From assembly GCA_024645105.1 (NCBI GenBank), contig JAHEGM010000010.1:1-33916 (forward strand): a stretch of 33,916 nucleotides of DNA. Reading direction: 5' to 3'. A model generated the notes under the pieces. That model had not been told where the DNA came from, did no database searches, and saw only the letters and a list, made by a program, of their open reading frames with translations. A program made the position numbers and the translations under genes. Source of the stretch: Rhodoluna sp. GTDB taxonomy: Bacteria > Actinomycetota > Actinomycetes > Actinomycetales > Microbacteriaceae. This document shows, one piece after another, positions 7,243 to 14,602 of the stretch (its first letter is position 1; each line of letters begins with the position of its first letter).

Positions 7243-9060
7243 ATGAGCATGATTGGTGGCGGCCGCGGCCGCGCAGCGGGTAGACCTGCGTTTGATAAAA
7301 ATGCACCAAAGGCAAAGTTCAGTCAGCTTTGGCCATACCTTGCCGAGCACAAGGGTGCACTCATCGTTGCGGTTATCTTGTCTGTGATTGGCGCCGCCGT
7401 TAGCTTGGCCCAGCCGCTGGTTGTTGGCCAGGTAATCACCGCAGTGCAAGAGGGCAAAGACCTTGGCTACCTCGTGGTTATTTTGGTTGCGGTGGTGCTT
7501 GGCAGCGCAGTTGCCAGCGGGTTCCTCTACTACGTCTTGGCCAAGGCCGGCGAAGGCGTGGTTTTCTCGGCCAGAGGCCAGTTGGCTACTCGCCTGCTTA
7601 GACTGCCGATTCCTGAGTATGACCTGCGTAGAACCGGTGACCTGGTATCAAGAGTTAGCTCAGACACCACACTGCTTCGCGCGGTGCTTACCCAGGGTCT
7701 GGTCGATGCCGCCGGCGGCGTGTTGATTTTTGTTGGTTCGGTTATTGCCATGGCTATCATCGATCCAATTTTGCTTGGCATCACACTGCTGATGATTGCA
7801 ATTGCGGTGGCGGCAATTGGCACCTCTGCCCGCCGCATTCGTTCGGCCACCACCAAGGCGCAGGAGCGAGTTGGCGATATGTCTGCCTCTGTGGAGCGCG
7901 CACTTTCTGCGGTGCGCACCATTCGCGCAGCCGGTGCCGAAACTCGCGAAAGCGAAATGATTATTGAAGATGCCAAAGAGGCATATAAGCAAGGTGTGAA
8001 AATTGCCGGCATTAACGCCAGCGTCACCCCGCTGGGTGGTCTTGCCGCAAACGGTGCTTTTATTGCGGTGCTTGGTGTTGGTGGCTACCGTGTTGCCAAT
8101 GGAGATACTCCGGTAGCCAGCCTGGTTACCTTCATTCTTTTGATGTTCCTAATGATTCGCCCAGTTGGTCAGGCCTTCGGCGCGTATACCTCGGTGCAAA
8201 CCGGTCTTGGTGCGTTGGCAAGAATTCAAGAAGTTTTGAACGTGCCGCTTGAAGACACAGATAAAGAGCGAAGCGAAACACCAAGGCGCAAGGCAGTTAA
8301 CTCAACCGCGATTGAATTCAAGAAAGTTTCTTTTGCTTACGCCGGGCAACCAGCTGAAGATGGAAAGCCGGTTGAAGCTCGCGAAGTGTTAGACAAAGTG
8401 AGCTTTGCAATTGAGCGCGGAACCCGCGTTGCAATTGTTGGTCCTTCAGGTTCCGGAAAATCAACCACCTTCTCTTTGATTGAAAGATTTTACGAACCAA
8501 CCTCTGGCCAAATTCTTCTAGATGGTCAGCCGGTCACCTCAATTACCAGAGAGGCGCTGCGTTCGCAGATTGGCTACGTTGAGCAAGATGCCCCGGTGCT
8601 AGCCGGCAGCATTAGAGAAAATCTTTTGATTGGTGCACCAGATGCCACCGATAAACAACTAAAGAGTGTTCTACAAGAGGTGAACCTAACCGATGTCTTG
8701 AAGCGAGACAAGCGTGGATTAGACGCCGAGGTTGGCGAACAGGGCATCATGCTTTCTGGTGGTGAGCGCCAGAGACTGGCGATTGCCCGAACCTTGCTTG
8801 CTGCCCCACCAATTCTGCTGCTTGACGAATCAACCTCTTCGCTTGATGGAATTAACGAGCAGCTCATGCGCGAGGCCATTGACTCAGTTGCCAAGAACCG
8901 CACGCTGATTGTGATTGCCCACCGCCTATCTACGGTGATTGATAGCGATCAGATAATCGTGCTCGAAAAAGGCAAGATTCTGGGGGTTGGCACCCATAAG
9001 CAACTGGTCAAGACAGTACCTCTATACAAGGAATTGGCTCGGAGTCAAATGTTGGCTTAG
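7243..9060 (+). CDS. ABC half-exporter, fused membrane and ATPase domains
   Basis: A 605-aa type IV (MsbA/BmrA-like) exporter subunit, probably a homodimer in the inner membrane. The N-terminal six-helix domain spans about 30-325, starting near FSQLWPYLAEHKGALIV. The nucleotide-binding domain has Walker A GPSGSGKST near 400-408, Q-loop GYVEQD, signature LSGGERQRLAIAR, Walker B ILLLDES and H-loop IAHRLSTV. The ATG lies six bases after the methyltransferase stop; AAAAGG is 11 bases upstream, a rather long spacing, and an in-frame ATG two codons on (7249) is an alternative start. Early codons are extremely GC-rich (two overlapping GCGGCCGC sites encode GGRGRAAGR). Substrate unknown; lipids or drugs are typical. 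Confidence 0.93.
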   Translation: MSMIGGGRGRAAGRPAFDKNAPKAKFSQLWPYLAEHKGALIVAVILSVIGAAVSLAQPLVVGQVITAVQEGKDLGYLVVILVAVVLGSAVASGFLYYVLAKAGEGVVFSARGQLATRLLRLPIPEYDLRRTGDLVSRVSSDTTLLRAVLTQGLVDAAGGVLIFVGSVIAMAIIDPILLGITLLMIAIAVAAIGTSARRIRSATTKAQERVGDMSASVERALSAVRTIRAAGAETRESEMIIEDAKEAYKQGVKIAGINASVTPLGGLAANGAFIAVLGVGGYRVANGDTPVASLVTFILLMFLMIRPVGQAFGAYTSVQTGLGALARIQEVLNVPLEDTDKERSETPRRKAVNSTAIEFKKVSFAYAGQPAEDGKPVEAREVLDKVSFAIERGTRVAIVGPSGSGKSTTFSLIERFYEPTSGQILLDGQPVTSITREALRSQIGYVEQDAPVLAGSIRENLLIGAPDATDKQLKSVLQEVNLTDVLKRDKRGLDAEVGEQGIMLSGGERQRLAIARTLLAAPPILLLDESTSSLDGINEQLMREAIDSVAKNRTLIVIAHRLSTVIDSDQIIVLEKGKILGVGTHKQLVKTVPLYKELARSQMLA

Positions 9061-9063
9061 ATT
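9058..9063 (+). promoter_or_regulatory. Candidate leaderless -10 (TAGATT, 6 nt before ATG)
   Basis: TAGATT, which includes the stop codon of the ABC exporter, is followed by six bases and the kynureninase ATG. TTGGCT at 9034-9039 is a plausible -35 with an 18-bp spacer. No Shine-Dalgarno is present, so kynU is probably transcribed leaderless from its own promoter. Confidence 0.5.
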
Positions 9064-9069
9064 GAATCT

Positions 9070-10395
9070 ATGAGCCCAATGAAGTCGCTCGCCGAATACG
9101 GCGACCCAACCGCACGCGAAACTGCCCTTGCACTAGATGCCGCAGACCCGCTGGCTAAGTACAAGTCTGCGTTCCAGATCTCAGACCCAGACCTCTGCTA
9201 CCTTGACGGAAACTCGCTAGGCAGAATGCCGCTGGCCTCTGTGCAGGCAGTAAATGATTTTCTAACCCATGAGTGGGGCAAAGAGTTGGTTGACGGTTGG
9301 GCCCACTGGATTGACGAGTCGCAAGCGGCAGGAAACCTGCTTGGCCGAGCAACACTTGGCGCAGCCGAAGGCCAGACCCTCGTGCAAGACACTACATCGG
9401 TTAATTTTTACCAGCTTTGCCGAGCGGCCATAAAGGCAAGACCCGGTCGCAAAACCGTAATCATTGACTCTTCTAACTTTCCGACTGACCGCTACATCTT
9501 GGCCGGCATCGCCGAAGATCTTGGCCTGAATCTAATCACGCTCAACAACGACGGTATGGGCGGCCCGGGTCAGGTTGAAGTTGAAGCCGATTGCGAATTA
9601 ATTACGCCAGAAATTCTTGAGCCGTTCTTGAACGATGACGTTGCTCTGGTAACCCTGCAGGTAATTCACTATCGCTCAGGATCTAGGCCTGATGTAAAAG
9701 CAATAACCGATCTAGTGCGCAAGCACGGCGGCCTTGTAGTTTGGGACGCCTCGCACGCCGGCGGTGCAATTGATTTGCAATTTGATGACTGGGGCGTTGA
9801 CCTAGCTGTTGGCTGTACCTATAAGTACGGCAACTCTGGGCCGGGCTCACCGGCCTGGCTCTACGTGCGCAAATCTATTCAGAGCCAAGTGCTGCCAACC
9901 ATTCAGGGTTGGTTTGCCAACGATAAGCAGTTTGAGATGGGTCCGTTCTTTGAACCGGCCGAACACATTCGCCGCTTTCAGATTGCCAGCCCCTCAATCA
10001 TTGGCATTCGCGCAATGCAGGCAAGTTACCAAATGATTGAAGAAGCCGGCATGAGTGCAATCAGCCAAAAGGCGGCTCTGGGCACAGACCTGATTCTTGC
10101 TCTTTACGATGCATGGCTTGCGCCGCTTGGTTTCACATTGTTGACCCCGCGTGATCACAATAAGCGCGGTGGTCACATCACCGTTGGCCACCCGGATGCA
10201 AAGAAGATTGCGGCGGCCATGAGATCAATGACCAACACAATTCCCGACTACAGAACCCCGGACTCAATTCGTTTGGCCATTGCTCCCCTGCCAACCAGTT
10301 ACACAGAGGTCTATGACGGCTTGGCACGCATGCGTGATTTAGTGCAGAGCAAAAAGTATCTTGAGATTCAAGATAACGGAAGCAGAGTTACCTAA
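9070..10395 (+). CDS. kynU: Kynureninase
   Basis: PLP enzyme cleaving kynurenine to anthranilate and alanine, in tryptophan catabolism. Family blocks are LDGNSLG near 46, DTTSVNFYQL, SNFPTDRY, the PLP-aspartate region DASHAGGAIDL and the PLP lysine in CTYKYGNSGPGSPAWLYV. At 441 aa it is slightly longer than the usual ~415. I keep the first ATG because TAGATT sits six bases upstream; MKSLAEYG three codons later is an alternative. It is followed after two bases by tryptophan 2,3-dioxygenase, so the pair forms a tryptophan-degradation operon. A kynurenine formamidase gene, needed between the two steps, is not in this window. Confidence 0.94.
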   Translation: MSPMKSLAEYGDPTARETALALDAADPLAKYKSAFQISDPDLCYLDGNSLGRMPLASVQAVNDFLTHEWGKELVDGWAHWIDESQAAGNLLGRATLGAAEGQTLVQDTTSVNFYQLCRAAIKARPGRKTVIIDSSNFPTDRYILAGIAEDLGLNLITLNNDGMGGPGQVEVEADCELITPEILEPFLNDDVALVTLQVIHYRSGSRPDVKAITDLVRKHGGLVVWDASHAGGAIDLQFDDWGVDLAVGCTYKYGNSGPGSPAWLYVRKSIQSQVLPTIQGWFANDKQFEMGPFFEPAEHIRRFQIASPSIIGIRAMQASYQMIEEAGMSAISQKAALGTDLILALYDAWLAPLGFTLLTPRDHNKRGGHITVGHPDAKKIAAAMRSMTNTIPDYRTPDSIRLAIAPLPTSYTEVYDGLARMRDLVQSKKYLEIQDNGSRVT

Positions 10396-10397
10396 GC

Positions 10398-11228
10398 ATG
10401 GGCGAGCAAGATAAAAAAGCTATCACCTACATCAGCTACCTAAAAGTTGATGAGTTGCTGGAACTGCAACAACCTGAATCTGATGGCGAGCATGACGAGA
10501 TGCTTTTTATTGTGATTCATCAGACCTACGAACTTTGGTTCAAGCAGATGCTGCACGAAGTGGCCGAGTTGCAGCGCACCCTTGAGGCCGGCAGCTCGCA
10601 CAGGTCACTGGCCATTTTGGGCCGAGTGCGCACCATCATGAAAACCTGTGTTGGTCAGCTAGACATTCTAGAAACCATGACGCCGCTGCAATTCAACACC
10701 TTCCGCGGACGCCTGCAATCATCAAGCGGTTTTCAATCTGCTCAGTTTCGCGAATTTGAGGCTGTGCTTGGTCGCCGCGATCAAGCAGGGGCCGATGCTG
10801 AGAAACACACCGGCATGGGAATGGCCGAGCATCTAATTGCCGGCTCACCGGCTAGGGCCAGGGTTGAACAGGCCATGCAGCGCCGATCACTATGGGACAG
10901 CACGTTGATTTATCTTGAATCACGCGGGCACAAGATGCCAAATGAAGTGATGAACCGCGATGTCACCGTTGGCTACACCCAGCACGAGGGCGTGCAAGAT
11001 GTTTTGCTTGAGGTGCACAGAAACGACGCAGAAGCCGCGATGATTTGCGAGGCACTCGTTGATCTTGATGAGGGCTTACAAGAGTGGCGTTATCGCCACG
11101 TGAAAATGGTTGAGCGAACCATTGGGCACAAGATGGGCAGTGGCGGTTCTTCCGGTGTTGGCTATCTTTCGAGCACGCTATTCAGGCCGGTATTTGCAGA
11201 CCTCTGGGCAATTCGCTCGAGGTTCTAA
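10398..11228 (+). CDS. kynA: Tryptophan 2,3-dioxygenase
   Basis: Heme dioxygenase opening the indole ring of L-tryptophan to give N-formylkynurenine. The N-terminal signature MLFIVIHQTYELWFKQML carries the conserved distal His of the active site, and ERTIGHKMGSGGSSGVGYL near the C-terminus carries the expected heme-ligand His and the substrate-binding GSGGS loop. The 276 aa length is normal for bacterial TDO. It starts two bases after the kynU stop with no strong SD, so it probably depends on translational coupling. It converges on folD with a nine-base gap. Confidence 0.95.
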   Translation: MGEQDKKAITYISYLKVDELLELQQPESDGEHDEMLFIVIHQTYELWFKQMLHEVAELQRTLEAGSSHRSLAILGRVRTIMKTCVGQLDILETMTPLQFNTFRGRLQSSSGFQSAQFREFEAVLGRRDQAGADAEKHTGMGMAEHLIAGSPARARVEQAMQRRSLWDSTLIYLESRGHKMPNEVMNRDVTVGYTQHEGVQDVLLEVHRNDAEAAMICEALVDLDEGLQEWRYRHVKMVERTIGHKMGSGGSSGVGYLSSTLFRPVFADLWAIRSRF

Positions 11229-11241
11229 TTTATTGAATTAG
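11225..11241. terminator. Weak AT-rich hairpin between kynA and folD
   Basis: CTAATT, loop TATTG, AATTAG: a 6-bp symmetrical stem containing both converging stop codons. It is too AT-rich to be a strong intrinsic terminator and lacks a T-run beyond the stem. It is listed because it is the only structure at this junction. Confidence 0.2.
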
Positions 11242-12107
11242 CGACTAGCCGCGTCAACCACATTTTTAGCAAGCATTGCGCGAGTCATTGGGCCAACCCC
11301 ACCTGGGTTAGGTGAGATGAAACCTGCAATTGAGGCAACTCCTGGGTGCACATCACCAACCAAAGTGGCTTTGCCATCTTCACCTGCCACACGGGTAATG
11401 CCAACATCAAGTACTGCGGCTCCAGGCTTGATCCATTCTGGTTGCACAAAGTGAGCAACGCCCAGTGCGGCAATAACAATGTCTGCTCGCTTCACAGCGT
11501 GCTCAACATCTTTAGAGGCCGAGTGTAAAAGTGTCACGGTGCTATCAATGCCCTTGCGGGTCATGAGCAAGCCAAGCGGGCGCCCAACTGTGATACCTCG
11601 ACCAATGATTGCAACCTCGGCACCATTGGTTGGCACCTCGTAGCGCTTCAAGAGTTCAAGAATTCCGGCGGGAGTACAAGGTATCGGAGAATCAATTTCA
11701 GATGAAACACCAAGCACTAGTTTTCCGAGATTAATTGGGTGCAGACCATCGGCATCTTTTGCCGGATCAATCAGCTCTAGCATTGCGTTTGTGTCTAAGC
11801 CAAAAGGTAAAGGCAACTGCACAATGTAGCCGGTGACATCTTTGGCATCGTTCAAATCACGAATCGCTGCACGAACATCGGCCGCAGACGCATTAGCCGG
11901 AAGGTCAACGCGAATGGAATGCATGCCAATTTCAGCGCTGTCACGGTGCTTGCTTGAAACGTATGCGTGTGAGCCCGGGTCGTCGCCAACCAGAAGTGTG
12001 CCGAGGCCAGGCGTGATTCCTTTTTGCTTTAGGTGAATAACGCGTTCGGCAAGTTCAGCCTTAATCGCTTTCGCAGTAGCCAGGCCGTCCAGGCGAATAG
12101 CGGTCAT
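11238..12107 (-). CDS. folD: Methylenetetrahydrofolate dehydrogenase / methenyltetrahydrofolate cyclohydrolase
   Basis: Interconverts 5,10-methylene-THF, 5,10-methenyl-THF and 10-formyl-THF in the cytoplasm. The protein has the folate-site block [15 protein letters not shown] with catalytic Tyr and Lys near 50-55, VQLPLP near 97, KDADGLHP near 118-125, and the NADP-binding [16 protein letters not shown]. The 289 aa length is normal. It begins seven bases downstream of glyA on the same strand with no good SD, so it is probably expressed as glyA-folD. GlyA makes methylene-THF, the FolD substrate, and the product 10-formyl-THF is used by PurN and PurH and hydrolysed by PurU, all encoded in this window. 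Confidence 0.96.
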   Translation of the reverse strand: MTAIRLDGLATAKAIKAELAERVIHLKQKGITPGLGTLLVGDDPGSHAYVSSKHRDSAEIGMHSIRVDLPANASAADVRAAIRDLNDAKDVTGYIVQLPLPFGLDTNAMLELIDPAKDADGLHPINLGKLVLGVSSEIDSPIPCTPAGILELLKRYEVPTNGAEVAIIGRGITVGRPLGLLMTRKGIDSTVTLLHSASKDVEHAVKRADIVIAALGVAHFVQPEWIKPGAAVLDVGITRVAGEDGKATLVGDVHPGVASIAGFISPNPGGVGPMTRAMLAKNVVDAASR

Positions 12108-12114
12108 AACTGAA

Positions 12115-13395
12115 TTACCAGTTTTCTAGGCCACTGTATAGCGGGAATGCCTCAGTTAGCTTGCGAGTGCGGGCACGAAGAGCTGCGATGTCTGGGTTTG
12201 GCACCAATACACCTGCGATGATCTCGGCTACCTCGGTGAACTCCTCAGCTGCAAAGCCACGAGTGGCAAGAGCCGGGGTGCCAATTCGAACACCAGAGGT
12301 TACCATTGGTGGACGAGGGTCGTTAGGCACTGAGTTGCGGTTAACTGTTATGCCTACATCGTGCAATAGGTCTTCAGTTTCTTGACCGTTGATTGGTGCA
12401 TTGCGTAGGTCAACCAAAACCATGTGAACTTCAGTTCCGCCGGTTAGAACCTGAACTCCGTTTGCAACAACATCTGCTTGAGTCAATCGGTTTGCAATAA
12501 TTGCCGCACCTTCAAGGGTGCGCTTCTGGCGATCCTTGAATTCATCGGTCATTGCAGCCTTGAAAGCCACTGCCTTACCTGCAATAACGTGCATCAGTGG
12601 GCCACCCTGCTGACCTGGGAACACCGCTGAGTCAATCTTCTTTGCGTATTCTTCCTTGCAAAGAATTAGACCAGAGCGAGGACCTGCGAGTGTCTTGTGC
12701 ACGGTTGTTGAAACTACGTCTGCGTAAGGAACCGGGTTTGGGTAAAGACCGGTTGCAACCAGACCCGCGAAGTGAGCCATGTCAACCCAAAGCTTTGCGC
12801 CAACCTCGTCGGCAATTTTGCGGAACTCTGCAAAATCTAGGTGACGAGTGTAGGCAGACCAACCGGCAATCAAAACCTGAGGCTTAACTTCGTGCGCGCG
12901 AGCGCGAACGATATCCATGTCAATCAAGAATGTTTCAGGGTTCAATTCGTATGCGTGCGCCTCGTACATTTTTCCTGAGAAGTTCAAACGCATGCCGTGG
13001 GTTAGGTGACCACCGTGAGCAAGCTCAAGTCCAAGAATTCTGTCGCCAGGGTTCGCCAGCGCCATCAGAACCGCAGCGTTTGCAGAAGCACCTGAGTGCG
13101 GCTGTACGTTTGCGTGCTCGGCACCAAACAAAGCCTTCGCGCGATCGCGAGCCAAGTTTTCGGCAACGTCAACTGCCTCGCAACCGCCGTAGTAGCGCTT
13201 GCCCGGGTAGCCTTCAGCATATTTATTGGTGAGCACTGAGCCCTGCGCTTCTAGAATGCCGCGAGAAACAAAGTTCTCAGAGGCAATCATCTCTAGGGTA
13301 TGGCGCTGGCGGTCTAGCTCTGCGTCTAAGACGGCCTTAATCTCTGGGTCAGTCTCGCTAAGTGGCGAGTTGAAAGTACTTGGAAGCTTTGACAT
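12115..13395 (-). CDS. glyA: Serine hydroxymethyltransferase
   Basis: PLP enzyme converting serine and THF to glycine and methylene-THF. Diagnostic blocks include [10 protein letters not shown] near 36-45, [15 protein letters not shown], the PLP-lysine segment [14 protein letters not shown] near 230, and [20 protein letters not shown]. At 426 aa it has normal length. The ATG is preceded by AGGGG at 7 nt. A candidate -10 TAGAAT lies 34 bp upstream, with an operator-like palindrome over the expected -35, so expression may be repressible. It forms an operon with folD. Confidence 0.97.
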   Translation of the reverse strand: MSKLPSTFNSPLSETDPEIKAVLDAELDRQRHTLEMIASENFVSRGILEAQGSVLTNKYAEGYPGKRYYGGCEAVDVAENLARDRAKALFGAEHANVQPHSGASANAAVLMALANPGDRILGLELAHGGHLTHGMRLNFSGKMYEAHAYELNPETFLIDMDIVRARAHEVKPQVLIAGWSAYTRHLDFAEFRKIADEVGAKLWVDMAHFAGLVATGLYPNPVPYADVVSTTVHKTLAGPRSGLILCKEEYAKKIDSAVFPGQQGGPLMHVIAGKAVAFKAAMTDEFKDRQKRTLEGAAIIANRLTQADVVANGVQVLTGGTEVHMVLVDLRNAPINGQETEDLLHDVGITVNRNSVPNDPRPPMVTSGVRIGTPALATRGFAAEEFTEVAEIIAGVLVPNPDIAALRARTRKLTEAFPLYSGLENW

Positions 13396-13426
13396 GAGGA
13401 AACCCCTATAAATGGCGTTGAATAGG

Positions 13427-13435
13427 CCAATTCTA
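13427..13435 (-). promoter_or_regulatory. glyA promoter -10 within shared 9-mer TAGAATTGG
   Basis: On the minus strand TAGAATTGG stands with its -10 hexamer ending 34 nt before the glyA ATG. The same 9-mer occurs before guaB (34 nt) and sucC (33 nt). Transcription start would be near 13423 with a leader of about 28 nt containing the AGGGG ribosome site. Confidence 0.55.
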
Positions 13436-13447
13436 ACATTCGGGTCT

Positions 13448-13462
13448 TGGCCGACTCGGCCA
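13448..13462. promoter_or_regulatory. Operator-like palindrome over the predicted glyA -35
   Basis: TGGCCGA, one central base, TCGGCCA: a perfect 7+7 inverted repeat. With the glyA -10 at 13430-13435 and a 17-bp spacer, the -35 would be at 13453-13458, inside the palindrome. This is a typical place for a repressor to act. The regulator is unknown. Confidence 0.4.
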
Positions 13463-13569
13463 CATCGGGGTCAAAATAACAGACCAGCCAAAGCAGGAAT
13501 ACTTTAAATTTCTTCGCTAAAATGAACAGGTTGCCCGGATTCTGGGCCTAAAAATAAGGGATTACGAAT

Positions 13570-13695
13570 ATGTCTGGCGTGCCACTGCCCGTGCTAATTG
13601 GGGCCACCATGATTGTTTTGGGCCTTGCCCTGGGCACCTACGTAGCCATCAAGGCAATCAGCCGTAATCGCCGCGGTGAAGATCCGCTGGATTAG
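13570..13695 (+). CDS. 41-residue single-span membrane protein
   Basis: An ORF below the track's size limit, encoding 41 aa. Residues 1-6 precede a hydrophobic helix (about 7-29, PVLIGATMIVLGLALGTYVA) followed by a basic, then acidic tail (SRNRRGEDPLD), consistent with an N-out, C-in single-pass protein by the positive-inside rule. GGGA lies eight bases before the ATG, and a TAAAAT hexamer at 13517-13522 is a possible -10. It sits alone between glyA (divergent) and purU (downstream, with its own -10). I know of no family. The clean hydrophobicity profile, SD and fit to the gap support a real gene. Confidence 0.65.
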   Translation: MSGVPLPVLIGATMIVLGLALGTYVAIKAISRNRRGEDPLD

Positions 13696-13727
13696 TTAGC
13701 GCTAGCCCGCTATTTGAGGGCTTCACC

Positions 13728-13733
13728 TAAACT
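13728..13733 (+). promoter_or_regulatory. Candidate leaderless -10 of purU (TAAACT, 7 nt before ATG)
   Basis: TAAACT, seven bases, ATG. The same hexamer stands six bases before the purN and DUF3817 starts. No SD and no convincing -35 are present. It supports the ATG at 13741 over the longer track start at 13714. Confidence 0.5.
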
Positions 13734-13740
13734 TGAGCCT

Positions 13741-14598
13741 ATGACTACAGCCAATACCCACTGGGTACTTACCCTTGTTTGCAAAGATCAGCCTGGAATC
13801 GTCCACGCTATTTCTGGGGCAATCGTGGCTGCCAACGGAAACATCACCGAGTCATCACAGTTCACCTCAGACGACACCGGCCGCTTCTTCATGCGCCTGC
13901 AGATTGAGTCGGCGGTTCCTCGCGAACACTTTGAAAACCAGATAGCCCCTGTTGCCGAGCGCTATGGCATGACCTGGGAGCTCGACGAGGTTGGCCGCAA
14001 GATGAAGACCCTGGTCTTGGTCTCGAAGAGCGCCCACTGCCTAAATGATATTTTGTTCCGCCAACGTGCCGGTCAGTTGCCGGTTGAACTACCAGCGGTA
14101 TTTGGAAATCACTCAGACCTTCAGGGCCTAGCCGAGTTCTATGGCATTCCATTTGAGGTTCACCCAATTACTGGTGACACCGATAAGCGAGCTTTCGAAA
14201 ACATGCTGCGCACCTACATCAAGACCGCGGGCATTGAACTTATTGTGTTGGCCCGATACATGCAGGTGCTCAGTGAAGAATTCTGCAAGGAATTTGAAGG
14301 CAAGATCATTAACATTCACCACTCGTTCTTGCCGGGCTTCAAGGGTGCCAACCCTTATGCCCAAGCACATGCTCGCGGAGTGAAGCTAATTGGTGCAACG
14401 GCTCACTTTGTAACCGCAGACCTAGATGAGGGTCCTATCATCGAGCAAAACGTTGTTCGTGTTGAGCACTCAGACTCAAAGAAGCGTTTGGTCTCAATTG
14501 GTCAAGATGTTGAATCAAAGACCCTCACCCAGGCAGTGCGTTGGTTCGCCGAGCGTCGCGTGTTGCTTGACGGCGAACGCACCATTATCTTCAGCTAA
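13741..14598 (+). CDS. purU: Formyltetrahydrofolate deformylase
   Basis: Hydrolyses 10-formyl-THF to THF and formate, balancing one-carbon pools and supplying formate. The N-terminal ACT domain (about 8-90, TLVCKDQPGIVHAISG) is expected to sense glycine or methionine. The C-terminal formyltransferase-like domain holds the catalytic set in NIHHSFLPGFKGANPY (Asn, His) and the later Asp in DLDEGPIIEQ. The start was moved to the ATG at 13741 (285 aa), since the ACT domain begins there and a TAAACT hexamer lies seven bases upstream. It lies close to glyA-folD, divergently oriented, fitting a one-carbon cluster, and converges with the glycine-rich surface protein four bases beyond its stop. Confidence 0.95.
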   Translation: MTTANTHWVLTLVCKDQPGIVHAISGAIVAANGNITESSQFTSDDTGRFFMRLQIESAVPREHFENQIAPVAERYGMTWELDEVGRKMKTLVLVSKSAHCLNDILFRQRAGQLPVELPAVFGNHSDLQGLAEFYGIPFEVHPITGDTDKRAFENMLRTYIKTAGIELIVLARYMQVLSEEFCKEFEGKIINIHHSFLPGFKGANPYAQAHARGVKLIGATAHFVTADLDEGPIIEQNVVRVEHSDSKKRLVSIGQDVESKTLTQAVRWFAERRVLLDGERTIIFS

Positions 14599-14602
14599 AT
14601 TC

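Noticed and set aside
7259-7272. Overlapping GCGGCCGC (NotI) sites near the exporter start
   Set aside because: Explained by the codons for GGRGRAAGR; no sign of cloning sequence or a regulatory role, although a local GC-rich RNA stem is possible.
7530-8027. 165-aa ORF on the minus strand within the ABC half-exporter gene
   Set aside because: It is fully antisense to a strongly conserved transporter domain, has low-complexity Ala/Ser/Arg composition and no RBS; a codon-bias shadow.
13533-13547. GCCC-N7-GGGC stem upstream of the 41-aa gene
   Set aside because: Only four base pairs with a wide loop; too weak to call an attenuator or terminator.
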